Source: CAWHOW01 sp963831005
GTDB taxonomy: Bacteria > Bacteroidota > Bacteroidia > Bacteroidales > CG2-30-32-10
NCBI GenBank assembly: GCA_963831005.1
Contig: CAWHOW010000028.1
Span: 62,001-126,000 of the forward strand
Direction: 5' to 3'
Length of the DNA: 64,000 bases
Below the pieces are notes generated by a model. It saw nothing but the letters and a program-made list of their open reading frames with translations, had not been told where the DNA came from and did no database searches. Position 1 is the first letter of the stretch. Every line of letters begins with the position of its first letter. Below are positions 8,642 to 17,837 of the stretch, one piece after another. The translations under genes and the position numbers were made by a program.

Positions 8642-8937
8642 ATATTGCATCAAAATATATTGCCCTTGTAAACCAGAAATACCATGTAGAAAGAGCAATT
8701 TTATTTGGCTCTTTTGCCAAAGGAACTAATCATGCTGATAGCGATATTGACATAGCAATCATTTTCGCCACTGTTAATGATATAATTGACACCCAGATCG
8801 AGTTAATGAAAATGAGAAGAAATGAGGATTTATTTATTGAACCCCATCCATTTAGTTTACGCGATTTTCAATCATCCAATCCTGTTGTAGCTGAAATTAT
8901 GAAAACAGGTATCGAGATAATAAATTATGCTGCCTGA
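8620..8937 (+). CDS. Minimal nucleotidyltransferase (MNT) of a HEPN/MNT pair
   Basis: 105 residues with the polymerase-beta-like motif GSFAKGTNHADSDIDIAI: Gly30-Ser31 and metal-binding Asp42 and Asp44. In characterised pairs the MNT protein neutralises the HEPN toxin, sometimes by AMPylating it. The start lies inside the end of the HEPN gene, indicating translational coupling. A mobile or defence-type module inserted between the ferredoxin and sucA genes is the simplest reading. Confidence 0.87.
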   Translation: MDKREALNIASKYIALVNQKYHVERAILFGSFAKGTNHADSDIDIAIIFATVNDIIDTQIELMKMRRNEDLFIEPHPFSLRDFQSSNPVVAEIMKTGIEIINYAA

Positions 8938-9017
8938 CAGCAATTGCGTCTTTAATTAATTCAAGTTACAAACCCTTTCTTCTATTTCATTTGTGATGAA
9001 CGAATAATTTATTTTCT

Positions 9018-9025
9018 TAACTTTG
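9018..9025 (+). promoter_or_regulatory. Probable -7 box for sucA
   Basis: TAACTTTG is an exact TAnnTTTG match 17 bp before the sucA ATG. A TTTG at 8990-8993 is 24 bp upstream, longer than the usual spacing. Confidence 0.5.
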
Positions 9026-9042
9026 CTTCTTGCTCTTAAAAA

Positions 9043-11760
9043 ATGGATAATCTATCATACATTAACAATACTGATATTGGACAGTTAGAGGATTTGTTTA
9101 AGAAATACAAAGACAATCCTTCTTCTGTTGATTACGGCTGGCAGAAATTCTTCGAAGGTTTTGAATTAGGTCAAACCGACTACAACGGAGGAGAACAGGT
9201 ATCCTTACTTCCTTCTGAATTCAAAGTGATGAACCTTATTCTGGCTTACAGGCAACGTGGACATTTGTTCACTAAGACAAACCCTGTAAGAATTCGCCGC
9301 CAATACTCCCCTACTCTTGATATTGAGAATTTCGGACTTGAACAGAAAGACCTTTTAACTGTTTTTAAAGCAGGAAATGAGATTGGAATTGGCGATGCAA
9401 CTCTTGAAGATATATTGGCTCACCTGCAACAAACCTATTGCCGCTCAATTGGTGTGGAATACATGTATATACGCACACCAGAAATCACTGAATGGCTTAA
9501 ACAAAAAATGGAAGGATGCAGAAATACTCCAACTTTCAATAAAAGCCAGAAGTTGCATATACTTGAAAAGCTTTCGGAAGCTGTTGTCTTCGAAAAGTTC
9601 ATTCATACTAAATTCCCCGGACAGAAAAGTTTCTCATTAAGCGGAAGTGAAACGCTGATTCCTGCACTCACTACCTTAATTGAAACAGGAACAACACTCG
9701 GAGCAGAAGATTTTATCATAGGAATGGCACATCGCGGAAGGCTGAATGTTCTTGCCAATATATTGCACAAAGCCTTTGAAAATATTTTCAGTGAATTCCG
9801 CAGTCTTGATTTTGATGAAAGTTATTTATTGGGTGATGTAAAATATCATCTGGGGCATTCATCTGAAACAACAACAAAAGATGGAAAGAAGATACATTTG
9901 GGACTTGTTCCCAATCCATCACACCTTGAATCCGTCAACCCGGTGCTTGAAGGCATAGCAAGAGCCAAGATCGATAATGATTATAGCGGGGATAACAACA
10001 AATTAATTCCGGTACTTATTCATGGTGATGCCTCACTTGCAGGGCAAGGCATTATTTATGAAGTATTGCAGATGTCGCAACTGGAAGGATATAAAACTGG
10101 CGGAAGCATACACCTTGTCATAAACAATCAGCTTGGCTTTACCACTAATTACCTTGATGGACGTTCCAGCACATATTGCACCGATGTGGCGAAAACATTA
10201 CGTTCACCGGTCTTTCATGTGAATGCTGATGATGTGGAAGCGGTGGTTTATGTGCTACAGCTTGCCGTTGAATTCAGGCAGAAGTTTCATCGCGATATTT
10301 TTATTGACTTGCTTGGGTATAGAAGGTTTGGGCATAACGAAGGCGATGAACCACGTTATTCACAACCATTACTTTACAAACTTATTGAAAAGCACCCCGA
10401 CCCAGCTGCCATTTATATAGAAAAGCTGGTGGCAGAAAATATCATTGATGCTTCTGTTGAAAAATCAATTGAACAATGCCTGCATACATTGATGGAAGAG
10501 CGTTTCTCCGAATCCATGCAAATTCAGAAAGAACATATCTTTCCTTTCCTATGTGAAAAATGGACGCATTTGCGTCGTGCGTCGGCCAATGATTTTGACC
10601 AATCACCTTCAACAAACATAAATAAAGAAACTCTGCTTTCGCTTGGCAATGCTATTACTGAGATTCCTAAGGATGTTAATTTATTCAGGAAGATCATTAA
10701 AGTTATTCTGGACAGAAGAAACATGCTTAATAGTCCGGGTAAAATAGATTGGGCATTAGCCGAACAACTTGCTTTTGCTTCTTTGCTTAATGAAGGCAAT
10801 TCCGTTCGATTCAGCGGACAGGATTCAAAAAGAGGGACATTCTCACAAAGGCATGCAGTGATAACACTTGAAGATTCGGAAAAAGAATATGTGCCTCTTT
10901 CGAAAATAAGCACAAACAATTCACGTTTTACTATATACAATTCTTTGCTTTCCGAATACGGAGTTCTTGGATTTGAATACGGATATGCCATGGCTTCGCC
11001 CGATATACTTACTATCTGGGAAGCACAGTACGGAGATTTCGCCAATGGCGCTCAAACCATTATCGACCAGTTCCTATGCTGTGCCGAAGAAAAGTGGAAT
11101 GTAATGAATGGCTTGGTACTTCTGCTTCCTCATGGCTACGAAGGACAGGGACCTGATCATTCAAGCGGTCGCATGGAACGATTCCTTACGCAGTGTGCCG
11201 ACAATAATATTCAGGTGGCGAATTGCTCCACTCCTGCAAATTATTTTCATTTGTTGAGAAGACAACTAAAGCGTGAATTCAGAAAACCTTTGATCGTCTT
11301 TACCCCGAAAAGCCTGTTGCGGCACCCATTATGCGTTTCACCTTTGGAAGATTTCATTAACGCTTCGTTTAAAGAAATAATAAATGAAGAGCATCCTTCA
11401 CCTATGGAAGTAAAGCGCCTGTTGTTTTGCAGCGGTAAGATTGCTTACGACCTTATGGAAGAGAAACTAAAGCGCAATGAGAACAGGGTTGCCATTGCCC
11501 GCATTGAACAGTTGTATCCTATGCCCGACGAGCAGTTTGACGATACCTTATGTCTTTACCCTAATTCCAGAGAATACTATTGGGTGCAGGAAGAGCCAGA
11601 AAATATGGGAGCATGGAAATATCTTAGCTATCATTTGGATGATTTTCCTATTAAAGTGATTTCGCGCCCGGCAAGCGGAAGTTCTGCTACAGGCTCAGCC
11701 AGCGTGCACATACAGCAGCAAAAAAATATTATTGCAAAAGCATTTGAGTTTAAAAGTTAG
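9043..11760 (+). CDS. sucA: 2-oxoglutarate dehydrogenase E1 component
   Basis: A 905-residue TPP-dependent E1 that decarboxylates 2-oxoglutarate and passes the succinyl group to the lipoyl arm of E2. It begins with the short OGDH N-terminal E2-docking motif (YINNTDIGQLEDLFKKY). It contains MAYRQRGH-like AYRQRGHL, GMAHRGRLNVLAN, the TPP-binding HGDASLAGQG with VINNQLGFTT, and a transketolase C-terminal half ending with the VQEEPENMGAW motif. Length is normal. sucB follows 197 bp downstream; no lipoamide dehydrogenase is in the window. Confidence 0.96.
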   Translation: MDNLSYINNTDIGQLEDLFKKYKDNPSSVDYGWQKFFEGFELGQTDYNGGEQVSLLPSEFKVMNLILAYRQRGHLFTKTNPVRIRRQYSPTLDIENFGLEQKDLLTVFKAGNEIGIGDATLEDILAHLQQTYCRSIGVEYMYIRTPEITEWLKQKMEGCRNTPTFNKSQKLHILEKLSEAVVFEKFIHTKFPGQKSFSLSGSETLIPALTTLIETGTTLGAEDFIIGMAHRGRLNVLANILHKAFENIFSEFRSLDFDESYLLGDVKYHLGHSSETTTKDGKKIHLGLVPNPSHLESVNPVLEGIARAKIDNDYSGDNNKLIPVLIHGDASLAGQGIIYEVLQMSQLEGYKTGGSIHLVINNQLGFTTNYLDGRSSTYCTDVAKTLRSPVFHVNADDVEAVVYVLQLAVEFRQKFHRDIFIDLLGYRRFGHNEGDEPRYSQPLLYKLIEKHPDPAAIYIEKLVAENIIDASVEKSIEQCLHTLMEERFSESMQIQKEHIFPFLCEKWTHLRRASANDFDQSPSTNINKETLLSLGNAITEIPKDVNLFRKIIKVILDRRNMLNSPGKIDWALAEQLAFASLLNEGNSVRFSGQDSKRGTFSQRHAVITLEDSEKEYVPLSKISTNNSRFTIYNSLLSEYGVLGFEYGYAMASPDILTIWEAQYGDFANGAQTIIDQFLCCAEEKWNVMNGLVLLLPHGYEGQGPDHSSGRMERFLTQCADNNIQVANCSTPANYFHLLRRQLKREFRKPLIVFTPKSLLRHPLCVSPLEDFINASFKEIINEEHPSPMEVKRLLFCSGKIAYDLMEEKLKRNENRVAIARIEQLYPMPDEQFDDTLCLYPNSREYYWVQEEPENMGAWKYLSYHLDDFPIKVISRPASGSSATGSASVHIQQQKNIIAKAFEFKS

Positions 11761-11870
11761 GAGTTGGGAGTTTTGAGTTAGGAGTGAATTAGTAATTAGT
11801 GAAATAGTTAATTAAGGTAAGCATAACAAAGTATCGAATTAAACAATAGAATAACAAACAGTCGAATTAA

Positions 11871-11928
11871 GAATGAAGAATCATGAACACTTCGCTATTC
11901 TTCATTCGGTATTCAATATTCTTCATTC
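11871..11928. repeat. Inverted GAATGAAGAAT repeat between sucA and sucB
   Basis: GAATGAAGAAT (11871-11881) is complementary to ATTCTTCATTC at 11897-11907, with a second copy at 11918-11928. Direct low-complexity words (TTAGGAGT, CGAATTAA) precede it. It could form a stem in the sucA-sucB transcript. Confidence 0.5.
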
Positions 11929-11957
11929 AAATTAAACTTAATAATTAATAACAATAT

Positions 11958-13160
11958 ATGTTGATCGAGATAAAAGTTCCCAGCCCGGGAGAATCCATTA
12001 CTGAAGTGGAACTGGCCACATGGCTGGTTCAGGATGGCGCAAGCGTTAGCGCCGACGAGGAAATTGCCGAAATAGATTCCGATAAAGCCACTATTGCGGT
12101 TCATTCGGAGGTAGCAGGTATATTGCACGTAACTGTTCCGGCAGGAACTACCATTAAAGTAGGTTCTGTTATCGGAACAATTGAAGCTATTGAAGGTGGC
12201 GTTGCTAAAACCTCAACTCCTCAACCTAAAGAAAAGCCCGTTACTGCAAAACCTGCTATTGAGGTTCCTTCTTCTTTGAACATTACCCCCCTTGCCAAAA
12301 AGATAATGGAAAGCAACAATATCAAGCCTTCTGCTATTGGTAACGTTGCAAAAGATAAAAGAATAAAGAAAGAAGATATACTGAATATTGCCAATCCAAA
12401 ACCCGAAACAACCGCGAAAATTTATGGCGACGGAAGACCGGTTGAGGTAATTAAAATGTCATCTTTAAGGAAGAAGATATCGGAAAGGCTGGTGGCTGCC
12501 AAGAACCAGACTGCCATGCTCACTACTTTCAACGAAGTGGATATGAGTGGCATTAACGAAATAAGGGAAAAGTACAAAGAAGCTTTTCTTCTGAAACACG
12601 GCGTAAAGCTTGGCTTTATGTCGTTCTTTGCCCGTGCATGCCAACTGGCAGCAAAGGAATTCCCCGGCACGAATGCCATGATAGATAACGAAAGCATAGT
12701 TTTCTTTAACTACATGGACCTTGCTATAGCCGTAAGTACACCCAAAGGGCTGATGACCCCCGTTATCCGCGATGTGCAGGAACTTAGTTTCGCAGGCATT
12801 GAAAAGAAGCTGGCCGAACTTGCCACCAAAGCCAGAGATAATCGCATCTCCCTTGAAGACCTTACCGGCGGCACTTTTACCATTACCAATGGCGGGGTGT
12901 TTGGCTCGCTGATGTCCACACCTATACTAAACCCGCCGCAAAGCGCCATACTGGGCATGCATAAAATAATGGACAGGGCTATGGTTATTGATGGCAAAAT
13001 AGAGGTACGCCCCATGATGTACATTGCCCTCTCATACGACCACAGGGTTATTGACGGGAAAGAATCGGTCGGCTTTATTGTGAAAGTGAAAGAGCTTCTT
13101 GAAAAACCCGCGGAACTTTTGTTTAATAATGAGGTGGAAAAGGGATTATTGGAAACATAA
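11958..13160 (+). CDS. sucB: 2-oxoglutarate dehydrogenase E2 (dihydrolipoyl succinyltransferase)
   Basis: 400 residues. One lipoyl domain lies at 1-75 with lipoyl Lys43 in DSDKAT. A flexible Pro/Lys linker follows, then the E1/E3-binding domain (about 108-145, ITPLAKKIMESNNI). The acyltransferase core (165-400) has the active-site motif YDHRVIDG (His362, Asp366). It forms the multimeric core that transfers succinyl to CoA. The ATG follows sucA by 197 bp; probably one operon with sucA. Confidence 0.95.
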   Translation: MLIEIKVPSPGESITEVELATWLVQDGASVSADEEIAEIDSDKATIAVHSEVAGILHVTVPAGTTIKVGSVIGTIEAIEGGVAKTSTPQPKEKPVTAKPAIEVPSSLNITPLAKKIMESNNIKPSAIGNVAKDKRIKKEDILNIANPKPETTAKIYGDGRPVEVIKMSSLRKKISERLVAAKNQTAMLTTFNEVDMSGINEIREKYKEAFLLKHGVKLGFMSFFARACQLAAKEFPGTNAMIDNESIVFFNYMDLAIAVSTPKGLMTPVIRDVQELSFAGIEKKLAELATKARDNRISLEDLTGGTFTITNGGVFGSLMSTPILNPPQSAILGMHKIMDRAMVIDGKIEVRPMMYIALSYDHRVIDGKESVGFIVKVKELLEKPAELLFNNEVEKGLLET

Positions 13161-13220
13161 ATGTTCTTAGTTTGTAGTTAGTAGTTCATAGTAAATTACA
13201 GAGAATTTAATAATATTTTA

Positions 13221-14063
13221 ATGAATAATTGGGTTTATACACAAATTGGAATTTGTATAATTACAACAATAATTGCATCATGCGGAATATTGTTGAATAA
13301 GGATTATAAAATAAAAACTAAAATTGGATTTATTATAGCATTTGTTATTTTATTAGGGATACAAATAGCTGCTATTTGGTTAAATATAAGCGAACAAAAT
13401 AAAAAGGAACAGAAAGATAATACTAGGCATACAAGCGATTCTTTACAAATAAATGGACTTAAAACAGAAGTTAAGAATTCAAGAGACACAATTTCATTAA
13501 AAGAAAATTCAATTGAAGCTTTTATGAAAATGTATATAGTTAGAGATAGTATAATGAAATATAAATATGACAGTATTAATAAAGTGACAACAGAAGTTGG
13601 TAGACCTATATTGAGGATGCGTAAAATTACAATATACAAACTCAACACTGTCTATTACAGATTTAAAATTGATTTTGAAAATACAGGAAAAAGAATGGCT
13701 ACAAATGTTTCATTGAAAGCATTTATATTTTCTAATTTATATAATAATCTTGATACAATACATAGTACAGACATACCTATTGATAAAAAAGATATGTTTG
13801 GAACAAAGCCAAATGGAACAAACTTATATTGTGAAGTACAAATACCCACTGAGGTTAATTTTACCAAAGATGATTTCATTTATGGGATATCTCTTTATAT
13901 AATTGGTACATACCAAGACGCTTTTACGAAAAAAGAATATCCTTTTAGCTGCATTTATTGCGCTGATTTAGATAATTATGGAAAAGAGTCCTCTCCGCTG
14001 ACAACTTGTTTCCCAAGCACTCTTAAAAAGGTTGAGGCATTCCTTTTTCCTAAATCAAAGTAA
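13221..14063 (+). CDS. Hypothetical two-TM protein with coiled coil and extracytoplasmic domain
   Basis: 280 residues. Hydrophobic segments at about 6-25 and 33-55 are followed by a Lys/Glu/Asn-rich probable coiled coil (60-100). A C-terminal domain of strand-rich sequence ends in an aromatic/Cys patch (PFSCIYCADL). Codon use is more AT-rich than in the neighbouring sucB. I do not recognise the family. It is possibly an acquired gene; it sits between sucB and two 21-bp repeat arrays. Confidence 0.6.
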   Translation: MNNWVYTQIGICIITTIIASCGILLNKDYKIKTKIGFIIAFVILLGIQIAAIWLNISEQNKKEQKDNTRHTSDSLQINGLKTEVKNSRDTISLKENSIEAFMKMYIVRDSIMKYKYDSINKVTTEVGRPILRMRKITIYKLNTVYYRFKIDFENTGKRMATNVSLKAFIFSNLYNNLDTIHSTDIPIDKKDMFGTKPNGTNLYCEVQIPTEVNFTKDDFIYGISLYIIGTYQDAFTKKEYPFSCIYCADLDNYGKESSPLTTCFPSTLKKVEAFLFPKSK

Positions 14064-14263
14064 ATTATCATTCATATCATACAAAGCCTATTCTCTTGCA
14101 CTTATTATTCTATTATTCTATACTGGTTTTTGCTTTAATAATCTTTATGTTGTGAAAGCATAGTTCCTCCAAACCCTTCTAAATCCTCCATTTCCCCTTC
14201 GCCAAGTGTATTTTCCTTTGCAAAAAGTGAACATTTCGGAGTAAAAGTAAATATTAGCAGAAT

Positions 14264-14387
14264 GAGATTGAACAATCCTAACGTGAGATTGTGTAATCCC
14301 AACTCGAGACTGTACAATCCCATCGCGAGATTGTGCAATCCCAACGTGAGACTGTGCAATCCCATCACGAGATTATTTAGTCTCGCC
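14264..14387. repeat. 21-bp tandem dyad array 2 (5 full units plus a partial)
   Basis: Five exact 21-bp units begin GAGATTG or GAGACTG. Each holds a dyad such as GGGATTG-N2-CAATCCC in its best form (GATTG-TG-CAATC). A degenerate sixth unit ends at 14387. Its sequence is unrelated to array 3, which starts 57 bp further on. Confidence 0.93.
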
Positions 14388-14443
14388 ATGATAAACTAAC
14401 ATTTCCAAGCGAAATCGTTAATTATTAGCCCTAGGTCTCATGA

Positions 14444-14674
14444 CTTCAACACGAGGGCACGTGACTTCAACACGAAGGAACGTGACTTCAACATGAGGGC
14501 ATACGACTTCAGCATGAGGGCACGCGCCTACAACGTGAGGGCATACGACTTCAACGTGAGGGTATACGCCTTCAACCTGAGGGCAAGCGACTTCAACCTG
14601 AGGGCATACGCCTTCAACATGAGGGCATACGCCTTCAACATGAGGGCATACGCCTTCAGCATGAGGGCATACGC
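14444..14674. repeat. 21-bp tandem array 3 (11 units)
   Basis: Eleven units of exactly 21 bp start CTTCAAC or CTTCAGC, carry (A/T)GAGGGCA in the middle and end in ACG(A/C) or similar. CGTG-AGGG-CACG dyads are visible in the first units and CATG-AGGG-CAT variants in later ones. It lies 70 bp upstream of the -7 box of the histidine kinase gene. Stop-free frames exist on both strands and are judged not coding. Confidence 0.95.
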
Positions 14675-14744
14675 CCCAAACAATTAGTCGCATAATGAAT
14701 ATTTGCTGTTCTGAGCAATAAACTGTACAAATGAAGATTAGCTT

Positions 14745-14752
14745 TATATTTG
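14745..14752 (+). promoter_or_regulatory. -7 box of the histidine kinase gene
   Basis: TATATTTG, an exact match, 16 bp before the TTG start at 14769. This implies a very short leader. Confidence 0.5.
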
Positions 14753-14768
14753 CAAAAAAGAACCTTTA

Positions 14769-16736
14769 TTGAATAAGGGCATAAAAATATTGATCCCGCT
14801 TCTGCTATGCTTGCTGCATATACATGCACATGCACAAGGCAAAACCGATAGTTTGCTTGGCGTAGTTAAATTACAACATACCGACACTTCTACAGTAAAC
14901 GCCCTCGCCTCGCTGAGCAAGGTATATGCACTGAACGACCCTAAAAAAGCCATGTCGTATGCAGAACATGGTCAGCAGCTGGCTGAAAACATTGGCTATA
15001 AAAGGGGAATGGCACTTTGTTTCAAGAGGTGCGGAAATATTTGTTATTACCTGAACCAGTACGATAAAGCCCTCGAAAACTATAAAAAAGCCTTGCTCAT
15101 TTATTCCGAACTGAACGACAGGAGCAGTTACGGCACTTGCCTGAACAATATAGGCAATATTTATTTTTATCAGAGCAATTTTTCTGTTGCAATGACCTAT
15201 TACCAGAGTGCAATTAAGATATGCGAAGCTATACCCGATAAAAAAGGGATGTCATTATGCTATCTTAATATTGGCAATATTTACTGCATGCAGGGCGATT
15301 ATGAAAAAGGGGTCGGATTCTATCAGAAATCCATTAATCTGTGCGCCGAAACAGGCGATAAGAACAATATGCTACAGTGCCTGAATAATGTCGGGAATAT
15401 CTATTTAAGGCAAACCAACTATAACAAGTCTATTGAATATTACCAGCGTTCGCTGGAAATTGCGCAGTCGATGAATGATAAAACAGATGAAGCAAGGGCT
15501 TATAACAATATAGGGCTTGCCCAGCTGGGGCAGGGGATTTATCCTTCGGCTCTTGACAACATCAGCAAATCATTGAAGATACGCGAAGAAATTGGAGATA
15601 AGCAAGGCATAGCCAACATTTACATTAACCTTTCAGATTATTATAATCAGCAAAAAAATTATACTGAAGCTATCAATTATGCCGAAAAAGCGCTTTCCTT
15701 AGCTACTGAAATAGGTTCTCCCGACCAGGAACAATCGGCACAGCAAACATTATCGGAATCGTACAAGGGAATGGGCAATTATAAGGAAGCCCTGCATCAC
15801 TACGAGCTTTTTAAGCAGCTTAACGACACTATTTACAACACTGAAAAAAGCAAGCAGCTTGCAAAGATGGAAGCAGCTTACCATCACGACACGGAACAGA
15901 AGGAAATTGAGATACAGAAAATCAAACTTTCGCAGCAGGAGTTAAAACTCGACAGCAGTCATAAATGGCTTATTATCATCGTACTGCTTTCTTTGCTCAT
16001 CATTATCTTCTTTAGCGGGTTCATACTGTTTTACAAGGCTAAGCAAAAGGCACAGATGAAAACTGAAATGCTGAGGCAGCAGGAAATAATGACAAACGCT
16101 ATTATTGAAACGCAGGAAGGCGAAAGGAAACGTATAGCGCAGGACCTGCACGACGGGATAGGGCATAAACTGACCACAATAAAAATTAACTTTGAGAATA
16201 TAAAAAGTAATATTCAAACAGTTACGCCTGAAAATATAGCTGTTTTTGAACAGACATCTGAAATACTGGATGAAACGCACAAAGAAGTAAGGGCGTTATC
16301 GCACCAGATGATGCCAAAGGCTCTACAGGAAAAAGAATTCACCTTTGCTGTTTCTGATCTGCTTGAGCAGACCATTTCAAACTCCGGCATCAAATACAAA
16401 CTCTCAAACAACGTTCCGAATGAACTGCCCCTGAATATCTGCATTTGCCTGTACCGTGTTCTGCAGGAACTACTGAACAATATACTGAAGTATGCACAGG
16501 CAAAGGAAATATCAGTTCAGATCTTTAAAAATACAGATACTGTGATCATGATGGTTGAGGATGACGGAATAGGAATAGGTGAAACCGAAATAGCAGCTGG
16601 AGGCATCGGACTGAAAAATATTTCAGGAAGGATACATGCATTAAATGGTACATTTGTAATTGAAAAGGGTCCATATAAAGGGACTATTGCAACTGCAAGA
16701 ATCCCATTATCGCCTGTTACAGATATGAAGAGCTAA
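14769..16736 (+). CDS. TPR-containing sensor histidine kinase (HisKA_3 type)
   Basis: 655 residues. The start must be the TTG at 14769: it gives a signal peptide (GIKILIPLLLCLLHIHAHAQ), an in-frame stop precedes it, and the first ATG lies inside the sensor domain. Five or more periplasmic TPR repeats (about 80-350) share NNIGNIY-type cores. A coiled segment and one TM (399-421) follow. HisKA_3 carries phosphoacceptor His461 in RIAQDLHDGIGH, and a HATPase_c domain has DDGIGIG and GGIGLKNI motifs. It is immediately followed by its regulator, as in NarX/NarL-type systems. The signal sensed by the TPR domain is unknown. Confidence 0.9.
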   Translation: MNKGIKILIPLLLCLLHIHAHAQGKTDSLLGVVKLQHTDTSTVNALASLSKVYALNDPKKAMSYAEHGQQLAENIGYKRGMALCFKRCGNICYYLNQYDKALENYKKALLIYSELNDRSSYGTCLNNIGNIYFYQSNFSVAMTYYQSAIKICEAIPDKKGMSLCYLNIGNIYCMQGDYEKGVGFYQKSINLCAETGDKNNMLQCLNNVGNIYLRQTNYNKSIEYYQRSLEIAQSMNDKTDEARAYNNIGLAQLGQGIYPSALDNISKSLKIREEIGDKQGIANIYINLSDYYNQQKNYTEAINYAEKALSLATEIGSPDQEQSAQQTLSESYKGMGNYKEALHHYELFKQLNDTIYNTEKSKQLAKMEAAYHHDTEQKEIEIQKIKLSQQELKLDSSHKWLIIIVLLSLLIIIFFSGFILFYKAKQKAQMKTEMLRQQEIMTNAIIETQEGERKRIAQDLHDGIGHKLTTIKINFENIKSNIQTVTPENIAVFEQTSEILDETHKEVRALSHQMMPKALQEKEFTFAVSDLLEQTISNSGIKYKLSNNVPNELPLNICICLYRVLQELLNNILKYAQAKEISVQIFKNTDTVIMMVEDDGIGIGETEIAAGGIGLKNISGRIHALNGTFVIEKGPYKGTIATARIPLSPVTDMKS

Positions 16737-17396
16737 ATGAAAAAGAATAGCATCAAGGTTCTTATCGTGGACGACCATCAGCTTGTGGTTGACGGGCTAA
16801 AGTCTTTATTGTCAGGCAAGGAGAATATAGAGGTTGTCGCTGAAGCGAATAACGGGAAAGAAGCGCTTGAGGTATTAAGCGAAACCCCCGCAGATGTTGT
16901 GCTTATGGATGTCGAAATGCCTGTAATGAACGGATGGGATGCCACGAAACTAATCGTTACGCGCTATCCGAAAACAAAAGTAATTGGACTTTCATCTTTC
17001 AGTGAAAAAGCTATAGTTCGGAAAATGCTCGCGGCAGGAGTTTCAGGGTACATCCTGAAAAATATTGATAAGGAAGTACTAATTGAAGCAATAACTACGG
17101 TCAATGACGGCCTCACTTATTACTGCAGCGAGATCTCTCTTTCGCTTTTGAAGCCTTCTGCCGAAGAAGCTTTTGAACTTCAGACACAGCAATCATCCCC
17201 TGATCTGCTTTCTTCCAGGGAGACAGAGATCCTGAAATTGATTGGAAAAGGTTTGTCAACCAAAGAAATAGGTTCAAAACTATTCATCAGCTACAAGACA
17301 GTGAATGCCCATCGCGAGCATATCATGAAAAAGCTAAACATACATAATGTTGTTGGGCTGGTACGGTATGCCATCGACAACGGCCTGATTGATTAA
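16737..17396 (+). CDS. NarL/LuxR-family response regulator
   Basis: 219 residues. The receiver domain (5-125) has acidic pocket Asp12/Asp13, phosphoacceptor Asp58 (VVLMDVEMP) and a conserved Lys. The C-terminal LuxR HTH (LSSRETEILKLIGKG... TVNAHREHIMKKL) binds DNA. The ATG directly abuts the kinase stop codon, so the two are a cognate pair translated together. Targets are not evident; the next gene downstream, a surface protein with its own promoter, is one candidate. Confidence 0.93.
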   Translation: MKKNSIKVLIVDDHQLVVDGLKSLLSGKENIEVVAEANNGKEALEVLSETPADVVLMDVEMPVMNGWDATKLIVTRYPKTKVIGLSSFSEKAIVRKMLAAGVSGYILKNIDKEVLIEAITTVNDGLTYYCSEISLSLLKPSAEEAFELQTQQSSPDLLSSRETEILKLIGKGLSTKEIGSKLFISYKTVNAHREHIMKKLNIHNVVGLVRYAIDNGLID

Positions 17397-17663
17397 TACA
17401 ATTTTCGCAAATACTTGTTTTACCCTATAAAAATAGGATAATATCCTATTGTCCATACTTCGGCATGTAAGTAACTTTGTCTCGTGCAAAACGTTAAAAG
17501 GAGCAACGTCAATATATAATAAAAGTCTTAACATAAAATCAGGTACTTAAAAATTACACCTAAAGAAGCTGGCACTATTGGCTACTGAGTGATAATTGGA
17601 CAAACACCAATGATATATGGGAGTAAATGTTGTATATTTTTTTGTTAATTAACAATGATTTTC

Positions 17664-17705
17664 TTGACAGCTTGTTTGATTTAGCTTAAAAGTGTTGTAT
17701 ATTTG
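17664..17705 (+). promoter_or_regulatory. Promoter with shared upstream box, before the CHU_C surface gene
   Basis: TTTG (17675-17678), 19 bp, TATATTTG (17698-17705): a consensus Bacteroidota promoter. The segment TTGACAGCTTGTTTGATTT (17664-17682) recurs with one change at 36249-36267 upstream of a T9SS cargo gene. The leader is about 125 nt. Apart from this, 17397-17837 holds a small AGGATAATATCCT palindrome (17432-17444) and no gene. Confidence 0.75.
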
Positions 17706-17837
17706 TGCGGATTAGGCTTATTAAGTGAAAGAATACCGAAAAGCAAAAAAGCAAGGCAACTAATTTTATTATCCAACGTCTAAGTAAAGAAAAGAATTAC
17801 ATTTTATCATTTATTTTATAATATAAAGAAACTGTTA

